Assembly (NCBI GenBank): GCA_030765065.1
Contig: CM060989.1
Coordinates: forward strand, 61,084,001 to 61,148,000
Reading direction: 5' to 3'
DNA from: Deroplatys truncata
Taxonomy: Eukaryota > Arthropoda > Insecta > Mantodea > Mantidae
DNA: 64,000 nucleotides
In this document: positions 1 through 10,440 of the stretch, in pieces
How positions within the stretch are numbered: the first letter of the stretch is position 1
How the letters are laid out: each line of letters opens with the position of its first letter
Position numbers and translations under genes: made by a program
The notes under the pieces: model-generated
Databases searched by the model: none
What the model saw: only the letters and a program-made list of their open reading frames with translations
What the model was told of the DNA's origin: nothing

Positions 1-56
1 TGATAATTTGTTGAATGTAACCGAATATTATATTATTGCATTTATTTTTTCTGCAG
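1..56 (+). other. 3' end of an intron of Sap130 with splice acceptor
   Basis: AT-rich sequence ending in a T-rich tract and CTGCAG immediately before the coding exon; the acceptor AG is at 55-56. The donor lies outside the window. Confidence 0.75.
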
Positions 57-206
57 GGGAATATGCAAAGGAGTAAAGTGATAAAGGATCAAATGCAGGA
101 GGCAAAGGCCCAAGTGATGAAGATATTTGACCATAAAGGGCATGTTACTGATATCATCAGTCGTTGCTCTAACAAGCGTTCCCTGAAGAAGCGAGATAAA
201 TCGTGA
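57..206 (+). CDS. Sap130: Last coding exon of SAP130 (SIN3-associated protein)
   Basis: A polypyrimidine tract ending in TTTTTTCTGCAG supplies a splice acceptor at 55-56. The exon then reads 49 codons in phase 0 to a TGA at 204-206. The peptide begins GNMQRSKVIKDQMQEA, has MKIFDHKGHV in the middle and ends in a basic tail (KRSLKKRDKS). From memory of the family, vertebrate SAP130 ends with a closely similar block (GNMQR.K...DQ..EA....L.VLDHK, then a lysine-rich tail), so I assign this as the C-terminus of SAP130, a scaffold subunit of the nuclear SIN3-HDAC co-repressor complex. The rest of the gene lies upstream of the window. The exon has no frame damage, which fits a functional host gene. 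A retrocopy is unlikely because an intron border is present. The match is from recall, not from an alignment. Confidence 0.82.
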   Translation, partial: GNMQRSKVIKDQMQEAKAQVMKIFDHKGHVTDIISRCSNKRSLKKRDKS

Positions 207-1299
207 ACTGTACCTAGATTACACAAAGTGCTTTATGTTGTGTAGTTTACATATGTTTTATGTCCGAGAGGTGCAAATTTGAAATATTGTTGTAATTATA
301 TACTTAGTACAAGTAGTTGATAGCATTTTGTTTGATATCCTGTTCTTCATAGCCATGCTTCTTGATGTAACCTGTTAGATCCTTTTACTTATCTTTGTCA
401 AAAGGATCTTGTCTAATTGAAATAATTCAAATAGCTGAAGATTCCTGAGTGAAATTCATACTATAGGAATTACTATTGTTTTTCATTCTGTGAATGAGTA
501 GTTTGTGGCTTATATGCAGGAGTAATCTCTGGTGTACTAAAGTGGGCTATGAATAACACAAACATGAAATTTTTTTTTTAGTTTGAAATTTATTTTGTAT
601 GAGTTCTGCTCTCCTAAATCCAAAAATATCCTCCCTCCACCCTCTCCATAGCATGTTCATTTCTTATTAACTTATTTGTAGTTAAAAAGGCTGCAAAAAT
701 TGAGGAAGGCATCTTTGTAGGGTAGCAGATCAGGGAGCAACAAGGGATTTTTTGAAAAGATCAACATCCTTTAACTCTCTGACTGCAATATGTTTTCCTA
801 AACTGCTGATGGATTTTATGATGTGACATTTTAAGTTCTAAGAAAGGTTACCACAAAAGGATTGTTACATACATGGCATAAAAACTTTAATTTTCCTCTT
901 TCAAATGGTATATTGTGACTGTCCGGCTTTCACTATCACTTCACTTTCCCTTGCGACATAGTGGTGTAATGAAATATGCACAAAGCAGTCTCTTCTTCGT
1001 TTTGCTTCACTTACTGGGGCAACGAACACAAGACCTCTAATCTCTTGCAGTTGCAGTGCTCACTTAGGTCACAAGCTCACTCATAGAACCAGCATTTTGT
1101 TGCATCAAGTACAACACATTAACTCACCAACCAGTTCATTTGCGACCATGTTCGCTCATGTATGCTGCTGGAATTTTTGAGAGAGTTCTAGAATGTTGTG
1201 GGAGGCGGGTAGAAAGAAGCCTCCATCAGAATCTACTTATCTCAGTGCTTCTGGTATTATTGCTGAATAAGAGCGCTGCTATGTCTACTTAGCTCTTCA
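207..1299 (+). other. Probable Sap130 3' UTR and downstream AT-rich DNA
   Basis: AT-rich sequence with no coding similarity and no long ORF. It should begin with the 3' UTR of Sap130, but I see no canonical AATAAA close to the stop codon, so the transcript end cannot be placed. Nothing else was recognised. Confidence 0.5.
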
Positions 1300-1905
1300 A
1301 CCAGCCCCTTGGAGACTTAGATGGGATAGTTGAAGCCCTCACCGCTGGTTGTCCCGAGCTTCTTGGCAATAAGATGGTCCACCATCAGTTTCCCTTGGGG
1401 TTGATGCTGAATGTGTTGCACCACACTGTTGATATAGGTCAGAGGTGGCGAAAACGTGACTCGCGAGTTATTTTGACTCGCAGGCGCAGGTTCTCTCTCT
1501 ACAACCGTCTGTTTGATTTTCACATGCTACTGAGTGCTGCAGTGCGTGTTGCATATTTGGTGACTCGCGGAAGGAAGGCGTTTTCGCCACCCTTGATATA
1601 GGTGATAACCTTATATGCCATTTCAGAAATGTTGCAGCTTCTGCACACCTTCCTTAAGTTCTCATGGGACGATAAAGCCATACGAGGTTATCTTCCTGGA
1701 TATTGTTTTCCAAACAATCATTACGACCCTTCATCCAGTCATTTGCCAGCTTCAGGTGCTCACTGGCGAGATGGTGGATGTCTTCTAGTCTGTCAGCACT
1801 CCAACATAATCCATTGCTGATTGTTCCGCATCAGGAGGCATACCGATCATCACATGGTAGTCCTAGTTTCCATCCAAATACCATGTTGGCCGGTGTCATT
1901 TAACT
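1300..1905 (-). mobile_element. Fossil Ty3/gypsy-type LTR retrotransposon fragment (pol, integrase C-terminal part)
   Basis: Read on the minus strand, the stretch recalls the C-terminal end of Ty3/gypsy integrase: a TPANMVFGWKLGLPCD-like block near 1850-1895, a NLVWLYRP-like block near 1660-1680, and a final segment between 1317 and 1430. It is a short, old, broken fragment with no LTRs in view. A hAT MITE (1440-1595) has inserted into it. Family assignment rests on recalled integrase motifs only. Confidence 0.6.
1440..1595. mobile_element. Non-autonomous hAT MITE, copy 1 (156 bp, TSD ATATAGGT)
   Basis: The element starts CAGAGGTGGCGAAAACG and ends CGTTTTCGCCACCCTTG, so its ends are ~17-bp imperfect terminal inverted repeats of the CARRGGTGGCGAAAACG type. 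It is flanked by a perfect 8-bp direct repeat ATATAGGT at 1432-1439 and 1596-1603, the target-site length of hAT transposons. The interior has no coding capacity, so mobility would need a transposase in trans. A second copy of the same family lies at 46679-46832. It sits inside an LTR retrotransposon fossil. Confidence 0.9.
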
Positions 1906-2105
1906 TAACCTAACCAATTATACTACTTTCATTACACTTCACATTAATTTCTCATTTAATTTTAATTCACTTCACTGCATTAATTTAACCATTTTAATTA
2001 ACTTCAATTATTTTATCACTTAATTTTAATTTCACAGTAATTATTTTAAAATTAATTCTCCTATATATCACTTCACTTTTCCCTATCAATATTACAATAC
2101 TTAAC
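1906..2105. other. AT-rich spacer
   Basis: Low-complexity AT-rich DNA with recurring TTAATTTTAATT and ACTTCA words; no gene. It begins with a short CTTAACCTAACC motif that is too brief to be telomeric. Confidence 0.6.
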
Positions 2106-3700
2106 ACCACCTACAGGACTACAGCACCCCCAGGAGACTCAGACCAACCTATCCCCAGCAGCGTCACATCAAGCGCAGGTGCCCTAACCAAGGACCTGAA
2201 GCTCCACAACATGCTCTTCATTCGCAGCCCAGTCCCAGGAGCCCCAGACCAGGCTTGCCCTGCAGTCCAACACCCAGTCATAAAATCCCAGCCCAGGACT
2301 TGCAACCCCAGTACTGGCAGTGCAATCTCAGCTCGGGGCCTGTACCCTAGCCCAGAAACTGCAGCCCGAGCCCTGTGGCCTCAGATTAATCCCTGTCGTT
2401 CCAGCCCCAGCCCAGCAGTTTCAGACCAGGCTCTGCACTTAACACCACTAGGCCGACACTGGAGCCCAGACCATACAGTCGCAGGCTAAGCCCTCCACAC
2501 ACAGCAGCTAAAGCACAAGCCCTGTAGCCTTATTATAAGCCATGTATCCCAGCAGTATAAGCTCAGGCCCTGCAGCCCCAGCAGATCAAGGCAGGACCAG
2601 CGCAGGCCTTGCACATCCCAAACCGTGCATCTCCAGAACCTCAGCACTCCCAGCCCAGGCTAAGCCCAATAGGCCCAGAAGAGGTGCTGCAGGCCCAGCC
2701 CTTGCTCTGCAGGCGCTTCAGCCCTAGCCAAGAATCCTGCAGTCTCAGACCAGACCCTACCACCCACCTGGTGTCCTGCTGCCTTAGTGCACCAGCTCCA
2801 GCCCAAGTTCTGCAACTACAGCAACCCCAGGCCAGTCCTTGCAATGACAAGTACGGCCCCATACGCTAGCAGCTGCAAACAGGCCGTCCACACACAGCAG
2901 TACAAGTCCTGTGGGCCTCCTCCAGGTAAGCTCATACTGAGTCCCAGCCTCTGCGCCAAAGGCAACCAGATCCTGGGTCCCACACTAGTACTGCCCCCTG
3001 GCGTCAGTACACCTGCTGGGACCCGTCCCGTGGTGAGCCAAGCCCAGCCGCTGGAATCTAGCCACGCTCAGCCCCTGAGCCCCAGGCATTATCCTGGGTA
3101 CTAGCCTAGCCTCTGTGTTGCCGCCCAGTACACCTACCCAGCTCAGCCCTTCTGCCCTAGCCTCTGAGCCGGGGTACAACCCGGCGCAGGCCAGCCTACA
3201 CTCTGGTCCCCAGAATTTAAACCCCAGGCCTTAGGACCCATAGTAGTCCCAAGGCCAATGCCCAGCTCCTGGCCAGAGCCTAGCCCAGCCACAATATTAA
3301 TTTTGGGAATTAATGATAGGTTTTCTTTCCTTTGAAGTTTTAAAAGTTATTTATTCTTATTTTTGGTTTACAAGACCAGTGTTTTTTAGAGCCGGATGAT
3401 CTTCAAATTCTAATTATGCTTTATTGGGAAGTTTGCCGAAGCACAGCTGCTGGGACACTGCACAGAGCCGAGTCCAGCACAGTTCCTGGTCACCAGACTA
3501 GCCGCTGTGCCCCATCCCAGGCTCATCGCCCAACTCAGCCCAGCACGTGGGCCTTGGTCTAGAGCAGAGCCCCTGGACCCAGATGGGCCTCAGTCCAATC
3601 CCTGGTCTCCAGCCCCTGAGCCCCGGCCTTGGCTCACAGGCCAGTCCAACCCGTAGACCCAGCCTAGAGCCTGGGCACCCCGTCCAAACCAGTCCAGTTA
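2106..3700. repeat. Degenerate GC-rich CCAG-type tandem repeat region
   Basis: About 1.6 kb in which words such as CCCAGCCCAG, GCCCTGCAG, CTGCAGCCC and CCAGACCAGG recur at irregular 12-40 base spacing. Composition jumps from AT-rich to strongly C-rich on the plus strand. No exact period survives by eye, so this looks like an old, decayed minisatellite. An AT-rich island without recognisable content lies at about 3290-3425. Short ORFs on both strands follow from the biased composition; none resembles a protein. Confidence 0.6.
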
Positions 3701-3744
3701 CTGCAGTCGACTGTGAGTGGTCGACATCAAGGGAGTTGTGTCGT

Positions 3745-3948
3745 GACGTGTCTAGCCACTCCAATTGTCTCGACTACAGGCAATCCGTTTGTGTCGACCA
3801 GTCACTCCCTTTGTCACTTGTCCAGTCACATCCTGTGTCTCGTGTCTAGTCAATCCATGTAGGCCAGACACTCCCTTTGTTTCATGTCCAGCCAAGCCTT
3901 TGTGTCGGCCAGACACTTGCTTTGTCTCGATTCCAGTCACTCCCTTTG
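3745..3948 (+). repeat. Diverged left edge of the 24-bp minisatellite
   Basis: Units with the CACTCC(C/A)TTTGTGTC pattern are present but heavily mutated (GTCTAGCCACTCCAATTG, GCCAGACACTCCCTTTGT). They are clearly related to the main array but much less uniform, as expected at an array edge where homogenisation is weak. Confidence 0.8.
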
Positions 3949-4249
3949 TGTCTAAAATTGAAATTGAGTTATATTTATGGATTCTCTTTAACTACTGTGG
4001 TCCTTGGCGTCCCATTCTATATTGGGCGTGAAAAACCGGTAATTTTGCTTACAGACCTCTTTATCAGGCTTGAGGTTCTTTTACGTGATGTAAATCCACG
4101 ACACGGAACCACCGACTTTACTTCCCTTCCGAAGAAAGTCGTGCTAAGGTCTTCTACGCCCGAAAAAATCCACCTTTCTCCGCCGGGTTTGAAACCACGA
4201 CCTCGGGAACTAGAGGCTAGAATGGTAACCACTACGCTACAGGGGACGA
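3949..4249 (-). mobile_element. tRNA-derived SINE (family A), copy 1, inserted in the array
   Basis: On the minus strand the element begins CGTCCCCTGTAGCGTAGTGG. A polymerase III A box (TAGCGTAGTGGTTA) lies at 4226-4239 and a B box (GGTTTCAAACC) within 4183-4196, spaced as in a tRNA. The remaining ~200 bases are the SINE body, ending in an AT-rich tail that contains TTTATGGATTCTCTTTAAC on the plus strand. A ~75-80% similar copy lies at 44038-44330 and a 3' fragment at 56176-56219. TCCCTTTG occurs on both sides (3941-3948 and 4250-4257), but every array unit carries this word, so the target duplication is ambiguous. Confidence 0.85.
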
Positions 4250-5884
4250 TCCCTTTGAGTTGAGTCCAGTCACTGCCTTGTTGTGAACCAGTCGCTCCCT
4301 TTGTCTCGTCTCCAGTCACTTCCTAGGTGTCGGCCTGTCATTCCCTTTGTCTCGACTCCAGTCACTCCCTTGCTCTCGTGTCCAGTTACACCCTTTGTAT
4401 TGGCCAGTCACTCCCTTGATTTCGCCTCCAGTCACTCTCTTGGTCTCGACTCCAGTCACTCTCTTGGTCTCGACTCCAGTCACTCCACTGGTCTCTCCTC
4501 CAGTCACTCCCTTGGTCTCGCCTCCAGTCACTCCCTTTGTCTCGCCTCCTCTCACTCCCTTTGTCTCGCCTCCAGTCACTCCCTTTGTCTCGTATCCAGT
4601 CACTCCCTTTGTCTCGCCTCCTGTCACTCCCTTGGTCTCGTATCCAGTCACTCCCTTGGTCTCTCCTCCAGTCACTCCCTTGGTGTCGCTACAGTCACTC
4701 CCTTTGTCTCGTCACTCCCTTGGTCTCGTATCCAGTCACTCCATTGATATCGCTTCCAGTCACACTCTATGTCTAGTCTCCAGTCACTCCCTTTGTCTAG
4801 CCTCCAGTCACTCCCTTGGTATCGACTCCAGTCACTCCCTTGGTCTCGTATCCAGTCACTCCCATGGTCACGCGTCCAGTCACTCCCTTGGTCCCGTATC
4901 CAGTTGGTCCCGTATCCAGTCACTCCCTTGGTCTAACCTCCAGTCACTCCCTTGGTCTAACCTCCGGTCACTCCCTTGGTCTCGACTCCAGTCACTCCCT
5001 TGGTCTCGTATCCAATCACTTCCTTGGTCTCGCCACCAGTCACTCCCTTGGTCTCGACTCCAGTCACTCCCTTGGTATCGACTCCAGTCACTCCCTTGGT
5101 CTCGTATCCAGTCACTCCCTTTGTCTCGCCTCCAGTCACTCCCTTGGTCTCGTCAGCAGTCACTCCCTTGGTCTCGCCTCCAGTCACTCTCTTGGTATCG
5201 CTTCCTGCCACTCCCTTGGTCTCGCCTCCAGTAACTCCCTTGGTATCGACTCAAGTCACTCCCTCGGTCTCGTATCCAGTCACTCCCCTGGTCTCGCGTC
5301 CAGTCACTCCCTTGGTCTCTCCTCCAGTCACTCCCTTGGTGTCGCTCCAGTCACTCCCTTTGTCTCGACTCCATTCACTTCCTTGGTCCCGAAACAATCC
5401 ACTCCCTTGGTCTCGCCTCCAGTCACTCCCTTTGTCTCGCCTCCTGTCAATACCTTGGTCTCGCGTCCAGTCACTCCCTTGGTCTCGACTCCATTCACTC
5501 CCTTAGTCTCGAAACCAGTCACTCCCTTGGTCTCGCCTCCTGTCACTCCCTTGGTATCGACTCCAGTCACTCCCTTGGTCTCGCTTCCAGTAACTCCCTT
5601 GGTATTGACACCAGTCACTCCCTTGGTATCGACTCCAGTCACTCCCTTGGTCTCGTCTCCAGTCACTCACTTGGTCTCGTCTCCAGTCACTCCCTTGCTC
5701 TCGTCTCCAGTCACTCCCTTGGTCTCGTATCCAGTCACTCCCTTGGTCTCGTATCCAGTCACTCCCTTGGTCTACTCCCCAGTCACTCCCTTGGTCTCTC
5801 CTCCAGTCACTCCCTTGGTGTCGCACCAGTCACTCCCTTTGTCTCGACTCCATTCACTCCCTTGGTCTGGAAACCAGTCTCTCC
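4250..5884 (+). repeat. 24-bp minisatellite, CT-rich orientation, segment 1
   Basis: Head-to-tail 24-bp units with core GTCACTCCCTTGGTCTCG and a variable remainder, most often CCTCCA. On the plus strand the units are CT-rich. The first ~200 bases are more diverged. In translation the frames read as octapeptide repeats (VTPLVSPP, SHSLGLAS, LQSLPWSR), which accounts for the long ORFs here. The segment ends abruptly at a LINE fragment near 5885. Confidence 0.97.
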
Positions 5885-6505
5885 CATTGAGGGAGCAATG
5901 CAGAAGAGCTAACTAAATATTGCCGATTAAGCCAATCGTAAAATATCGCGAAAGACGGGTGGTCAGGTAAGCTGTAGAGTCGACAGGCATAGCTGCAAAA
6001 AAGCATCTCACGCTTGAAGGACAGCCGAGGCTCTGGTGCTTTAGCATATAGGCACGGTACAGGGCTGGTTGGAAAGGCCCCTTTAGCGACTCGTATGCAC
6101 CATGGTGAATGGCATTCAGTCGACGTAATACAGACGGACGCGCTGACGAATAGACAATACACCCGTAATCAAGCTTGGATCGGACTAAGAGCGATAAAGA
6201 TGTAGAAGGACGGTCCGTTCAGCTCCCCAGGATGTGCCACTTATAGCACGTAAAAGATTAAGAGAACGGCCACACATGATTTTAAAAAGGAAATGTGAGA
6301 AATCCAGCTCAGCTTTCGATCAAACATCAACCCCAAAATTTCACCTCGCCTGGAAATGGAAGGACCTCCAACCCAGGATGGAGAGAAGGCGAAGGGAAAG
6401 CCTTCCGGCGCAAGAAATTGATGCAGACGGATTTCTCGGGGGAGAACTTAAAAGCCCTTGGCGTTACTCCAGGCGTAGAGACGGTCGATACAGCTCTGGA
6501 GACTA
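5885..6505 (-). mobile_element. LINE fragment (jockey/I type), RT thumb region, embedded in the array
   Basis: On the minus strand, motifs typical of the region downstream of the RT active site of jockey/I-type LINEs occur in order: LQSCIDRLYAWSNAKGF, then FSPEKSVCINF, FWGLMFDRKLSW, SWGAERTVLLHLYRSLI, RSKLDYGCIVYSSARPSVL, KGAFPTSPVPCLY and YACRLYSLPDHPSFAIF. The reading frame shifts at least twice (near 6450 and near 6080-6100), so it is a pseudogene. RT catalytic motifs, EN and 3' UTR are absent. Both sides join 24-bp units directly, with no clear target duplication. Orientation and family type match the 5' LINE half at 39621-42585; the two may be parts of one insertion split by array growth. 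Confidence 0.85.
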
Positions 6506-9500
6506 ACTTGGTATCGTTTAGTCACTCCCTTGGTCTCGCCTTCAGATAATCTCTTGACTCGCCTCCAGTCACTCCCTTTACCTCGCCTCCAATCACTCCC
6601 CTGATCTCGCCTCCAGTTACTCCCTTTCTCTCCTTCAGTCACTCCCTTGTTATCGACTCCAGTCTCTCCCTTGGTATCGACTCCAGTCACTGCCTTGGTC
6701 TCCTCTCCAGTCACTCCCTTGGTCTACTCCCCAGTCACTCCCTTGGTCTCGCCTCCAGTCACTCCCTTGGTCTCGTATCCGGTCACTCCCTTGGTCTCGC
6801 CTCCAGTCACTCCCTTGGTCTCGTATCCGGTCACTCCCTTGGTCTCGCCTCCAGTCACTCCCTTGGTCTCGTAACCAGCCACTTCCTTGGTCTCGTCTCC
6901 AGTCACTCCCTTGGTTTCAAAACCAGTCACTCCCTTGGTATAGCCTCCCGTCAATACCCTTGTTCTCGCGTCCAGTCACTCCCTTGGTCTCGCGTCGTCA
7001 CTACCTTGGTCTCGAAACCAGTCAGTCCCTTGGTCTCGCCTCCTGTCACTCCCATGGTATCGACTCCAGTCACTCCCTTGGTCTAGCGTCCAGTCACTCC
7101 TTTGGTCTCGTCACCAGTCACTCCCTTGGTCTCGCGTCCAGTCACTCCCTTAGTCTCGCGTCCAGTCACTCCCTTGGTCTCTCCTCCAGTCACTCCCTTG
7201 GTCTCGTCATCAGTCACTCCCTTGGTCTCGCGTTCAGTCACTCCCTTGGTCTCGCCTCCAGTCACTCCCTTGGTATCGACTCCAGTCACTCCTTTGGTCT
7301 CGCTTCCAGTCACTCCCTTGGTATTGACAGCAGTCACTCCCTTGGTCTCGCATCCAGTCACTCCCTTTGTCTCGCCTCCTGTCACTCCCTTGGTCTCGTA
7401 TCCAGTCACTTCCTTGGTCTCTCCTCCAGTCACTCCCTTGGTGTCGCTCCAGTCACTCCCTTTGTCTCGTCTCCAGTCACTCCCTTTATCTCGTCTCGTC
7501 ACTCCCTTGGTCTCGCGTCCAGCCACTCCCTTGGTCTCTCCTCCAGTCACTCCCTTGGTCTCGAAACCAGCCACTCCCTTGGGTCACCTCCAGTCACTAC
7601 CTTGGTCTCTGCTCCAGTCACTCCCTTGGTCTCGAAACCAGTCACTACCTTGCTTACGTCTCCAGTCACTCCCTTGGTCTCGCCTCCAGTCACTCCCTTG
7701 GTCTCGCCTCCAGTCACTCCCTTGGTCCCGTCTCCAGTCACTCCCTTGGTCTCGTATCCAGTCACTCCCTTGGTCCTGCCTCCAGTCACTCCCTTGGTCT
7801 CGTCACCAGCCACTCCCTTGGTCTCTTCACCAGCCACTCCCTTGGTCTCGTCACCAGCCACTCCCTTGGTCTCTTCACCAGTCACTCCCTTGGTCTCGTC
7901 TCTAGTCACTCCCTTGGTCTCGAATCCAGTCACTCCCATGGTCTCGAAACCAGTCACTCCCTTTGTCTCGCCTCCTGTCAATACCCTTGGTCTCTCGTCC
8001 AGTCACTCCCTTGGTCTCGCGTTCAGTCACTCCCTTGGTCTCGCCTCCAGTCACTCCCTTGGTCTCGCCTCCAGTCACTCAATTGGTCTCGTCTCCAGTC
8101 CACCCCTTGGTCTCGTCTCCAGTCACTCCCTAGGTCTCGCCTCCAGTCACTCCCTTGGTCTCGCCTCCAGTCACTCTATTGTTCTCGCTTCCTGTCACTC
8201 CCTTGGTCTTGCCTCCAGTTACTCCCTTGGTCTCGCCTCCAGTCACTCCCTTGGTCTCGCCTCCAGTCACTTAATTGGTCTCGCGTGCAGTCACTCACTT
8301 GGTCTCGCGTCCAGTCACTCCCTTGGTCTCTCCTCCAGTCACTCCCTTGGTCTCGTCTACAGTCACTCCCTTGGTCTTGTATCCAGTCACCCCTTGGTCT
8401 CGCGTCCAGTCACTCTTTTCTCGTCTCCAGTCACTCCTTTGGTCTCGCTTCCAGTCACACCCTTGGTATTGACACCAGTCACTCCCGTGGTCTCGCCTCC
8501 AGTCACTCCCTTGGTCTCGCCTCCAGTCACTCCCTTGGTGTCGCTCCAGTCACTCCTTTTGTCTCGTCTCCAACACTCCCTCGGTCTCGCCTCCAGTCAC
8601 TCCCTTGGTCTCGCGTCCAGTCACTCCCTTGGTCTCTCCTCCAGTCACTCCTTTGGTGTCGCTCCAGTCACTCCCTTGGTCTCCTCTCCAGTCACTCCCT
8701 TGGTCTCGCGTCCAGTCACTCCCTTGTCGCTCCAGTCACTCCCTTTGTCTCGTCTCCAGTCACTCCCTTTGTCTCGTCTCCAGACACTCCCTGGGTATCG
8801 ACTCCAGTCACTCCCTTGGTATCGACTCCAGTCACTCCCTTGGTTTCGCCTCCAGTCACTCCCTCGGTCTCGTCTCCATTCACTCCCTTGGTCTCGCCTC
8901 CTGTCACTCCCTTTGTCTCGCCTCTTGTCACTCATTTGTCTCGCCTCCAGTCACTCCCTTTGTATCGCCTCCAGTCACTCCCTTTGTCTCGCTTCCTGTC
9001 ACTCCCTTGGTCTCGCTTCCTGTCACTCCCTTGGTCTCGCCTCCTGTCACTCCCTTGGTCCCGTCTCCAGTCACTCCCTTGATCTCCTCTCCAGTCACTC
9101 CCTTGGCCTCGTCTCCAGTCACTCCCTTGGTCTCGCCTCCGGTCACTCCCTTGGACTCCTCTCCAGTCACTCCCTTGGTCTCGTCTCCAGTCACTCCCTT
9201 GGTCTCGCCTCCTGTCACTCCCTTTGTCTCGCATCCAGTAACTCCCTTTGTCTCGCCTCCTGTCACTCCCTTGGTCTCGCTTGCAGTCACTCCCTTCGAC
9301 TCGCCTCCAATCACTCTCTTCGTCTCGCCTCCTGTCACTCCCTTGGTCTCACCTCAAGTCACTCCCTTGGTCTCGACTCCAGTCACTCCTTTTGTCTCGC
9401 CTCCAGTCATTCCCTTGGTCTCGCCTCCAGTCACTCCCTTGGTCTCGTCTCCAGTCACTCCCTTGGTCTCGCTTCCAGTCACTCCCTTGGTCTCGCCTCC

Positions 9501-10440
9501 AGTCACTCCCTTTGCCTCGCCTCCAGTCACTCCCTTTGTCTCGCCACCTTTCACTCCCTTTGTCTCGCCACCTGTCACTCCCTTTGTCTCGCCTCCAGTC
9601 GCTCTCTTGGTCTCGCTTGCAGTCACTCCCTTGGTCTCGCCTCCAATCACTCTTGGTCTCGCCTTCAGTCACTCCCTTGGTCTCGTCTCCAGTCACTTCC
9701 TTTGTCTCGCCTCCAGTCACTCTCTTTGGCTCGCCTCCTGCCACTCCCTAGGTCTCGCCTCAAGTCACTCTCTTGGTCTCGACTCCAGTCACTCCCTTGG
9801 TCACGACTCCAGTCACTCCTTTGGTATCGACCCGTCACTCCCTTGGTCTCGCTCCCAGTCACATTGTTGGTCTCGCCTCCAGTCACTCCCTTGGTCTCGC
9901 CTCCTGTCACTCCCTTTGTCTCGCCTCCTGTCACTCCCTTTGTCTCTCCTCCAGTCACCCTTTGTCTCGCCTCCTGTCACTCCCATGGACTCGCCTCCAG
10001 TCACTACCTTGGTCTCGCCTCCAGTCATTCCCTTGGTCTCGTCTCCAGTCGCTCCCTCGGTCTCGCCTCCAGTCATTCCCTTGGTCTCGCCTACAGTCAC
10101 TCCCTTGGTCTCGATTCCAGTCTATCCCTTGGTATCGACTCCAGTCACTCCCTTGTTCTCGTATCCAGTCACTCCCTTGATCTCGCTTCCAGTCACTCCA
10201 TTTGTCTTGCGTACAGTCACTCCCTTGGTCTTGTCTCCAGTCATTCCCTTGTTCTCTCCAGTCACTCCCTTGGTCTCGCTTGCAGTCACTCCCTTTGTCT
10301 CGCCTCCTGCACTCCCTTTGTCTCGCCTCCAGTCACGCCCTTTGTCTCGCCTCTAGTCACTCCCGTTGTCTCGCCTCCAGTCACTCCCTTGATCTCTCCA
10401 GTCACTCCCTTGGTCTCGTCTCCAGTCACTCCCTTTGTCT
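6506..10440 (+). repeat. 24-bp minisatellite, CT-rich orientation, segment 2
   Basis: About 164 units continuing the plus-strand orientation of 4250-5884. Single-unit variants recur: TCGCCTCCA, TCGTCTCCA, TCGACTCCA, TCGTATCCA, TCGCGTCCA, TCGTCACCA and TCGAAACCA. A 1,183-codon ORF (6960-10511) arises because the period is a multiple of three; small indels make the frames switch among the three octapeptides, which argues against protein selection. The segment ends at the polarity switch near 10440. Confidence 0.97.

Noticed and set aside
2211-3104. Proline/alanine-rich protein-coding ORFs
   Set aside because: They follow from the C-rich composition; all frames and both strands are open for similar lengths and no domain is seen.
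4226-4249. Functional tRNA gene
   Set aside because: A and B boxes are present but no cloverleaf with an intact acceptor stem; the sequence continues into a SINE body.
4250-10440. 12-bp sub-repeat inside the 24-bp unit
   Set aside because: The two halves agree at only about 6 of 12 positions, little more than expected for pyrimidine-rich sequence.
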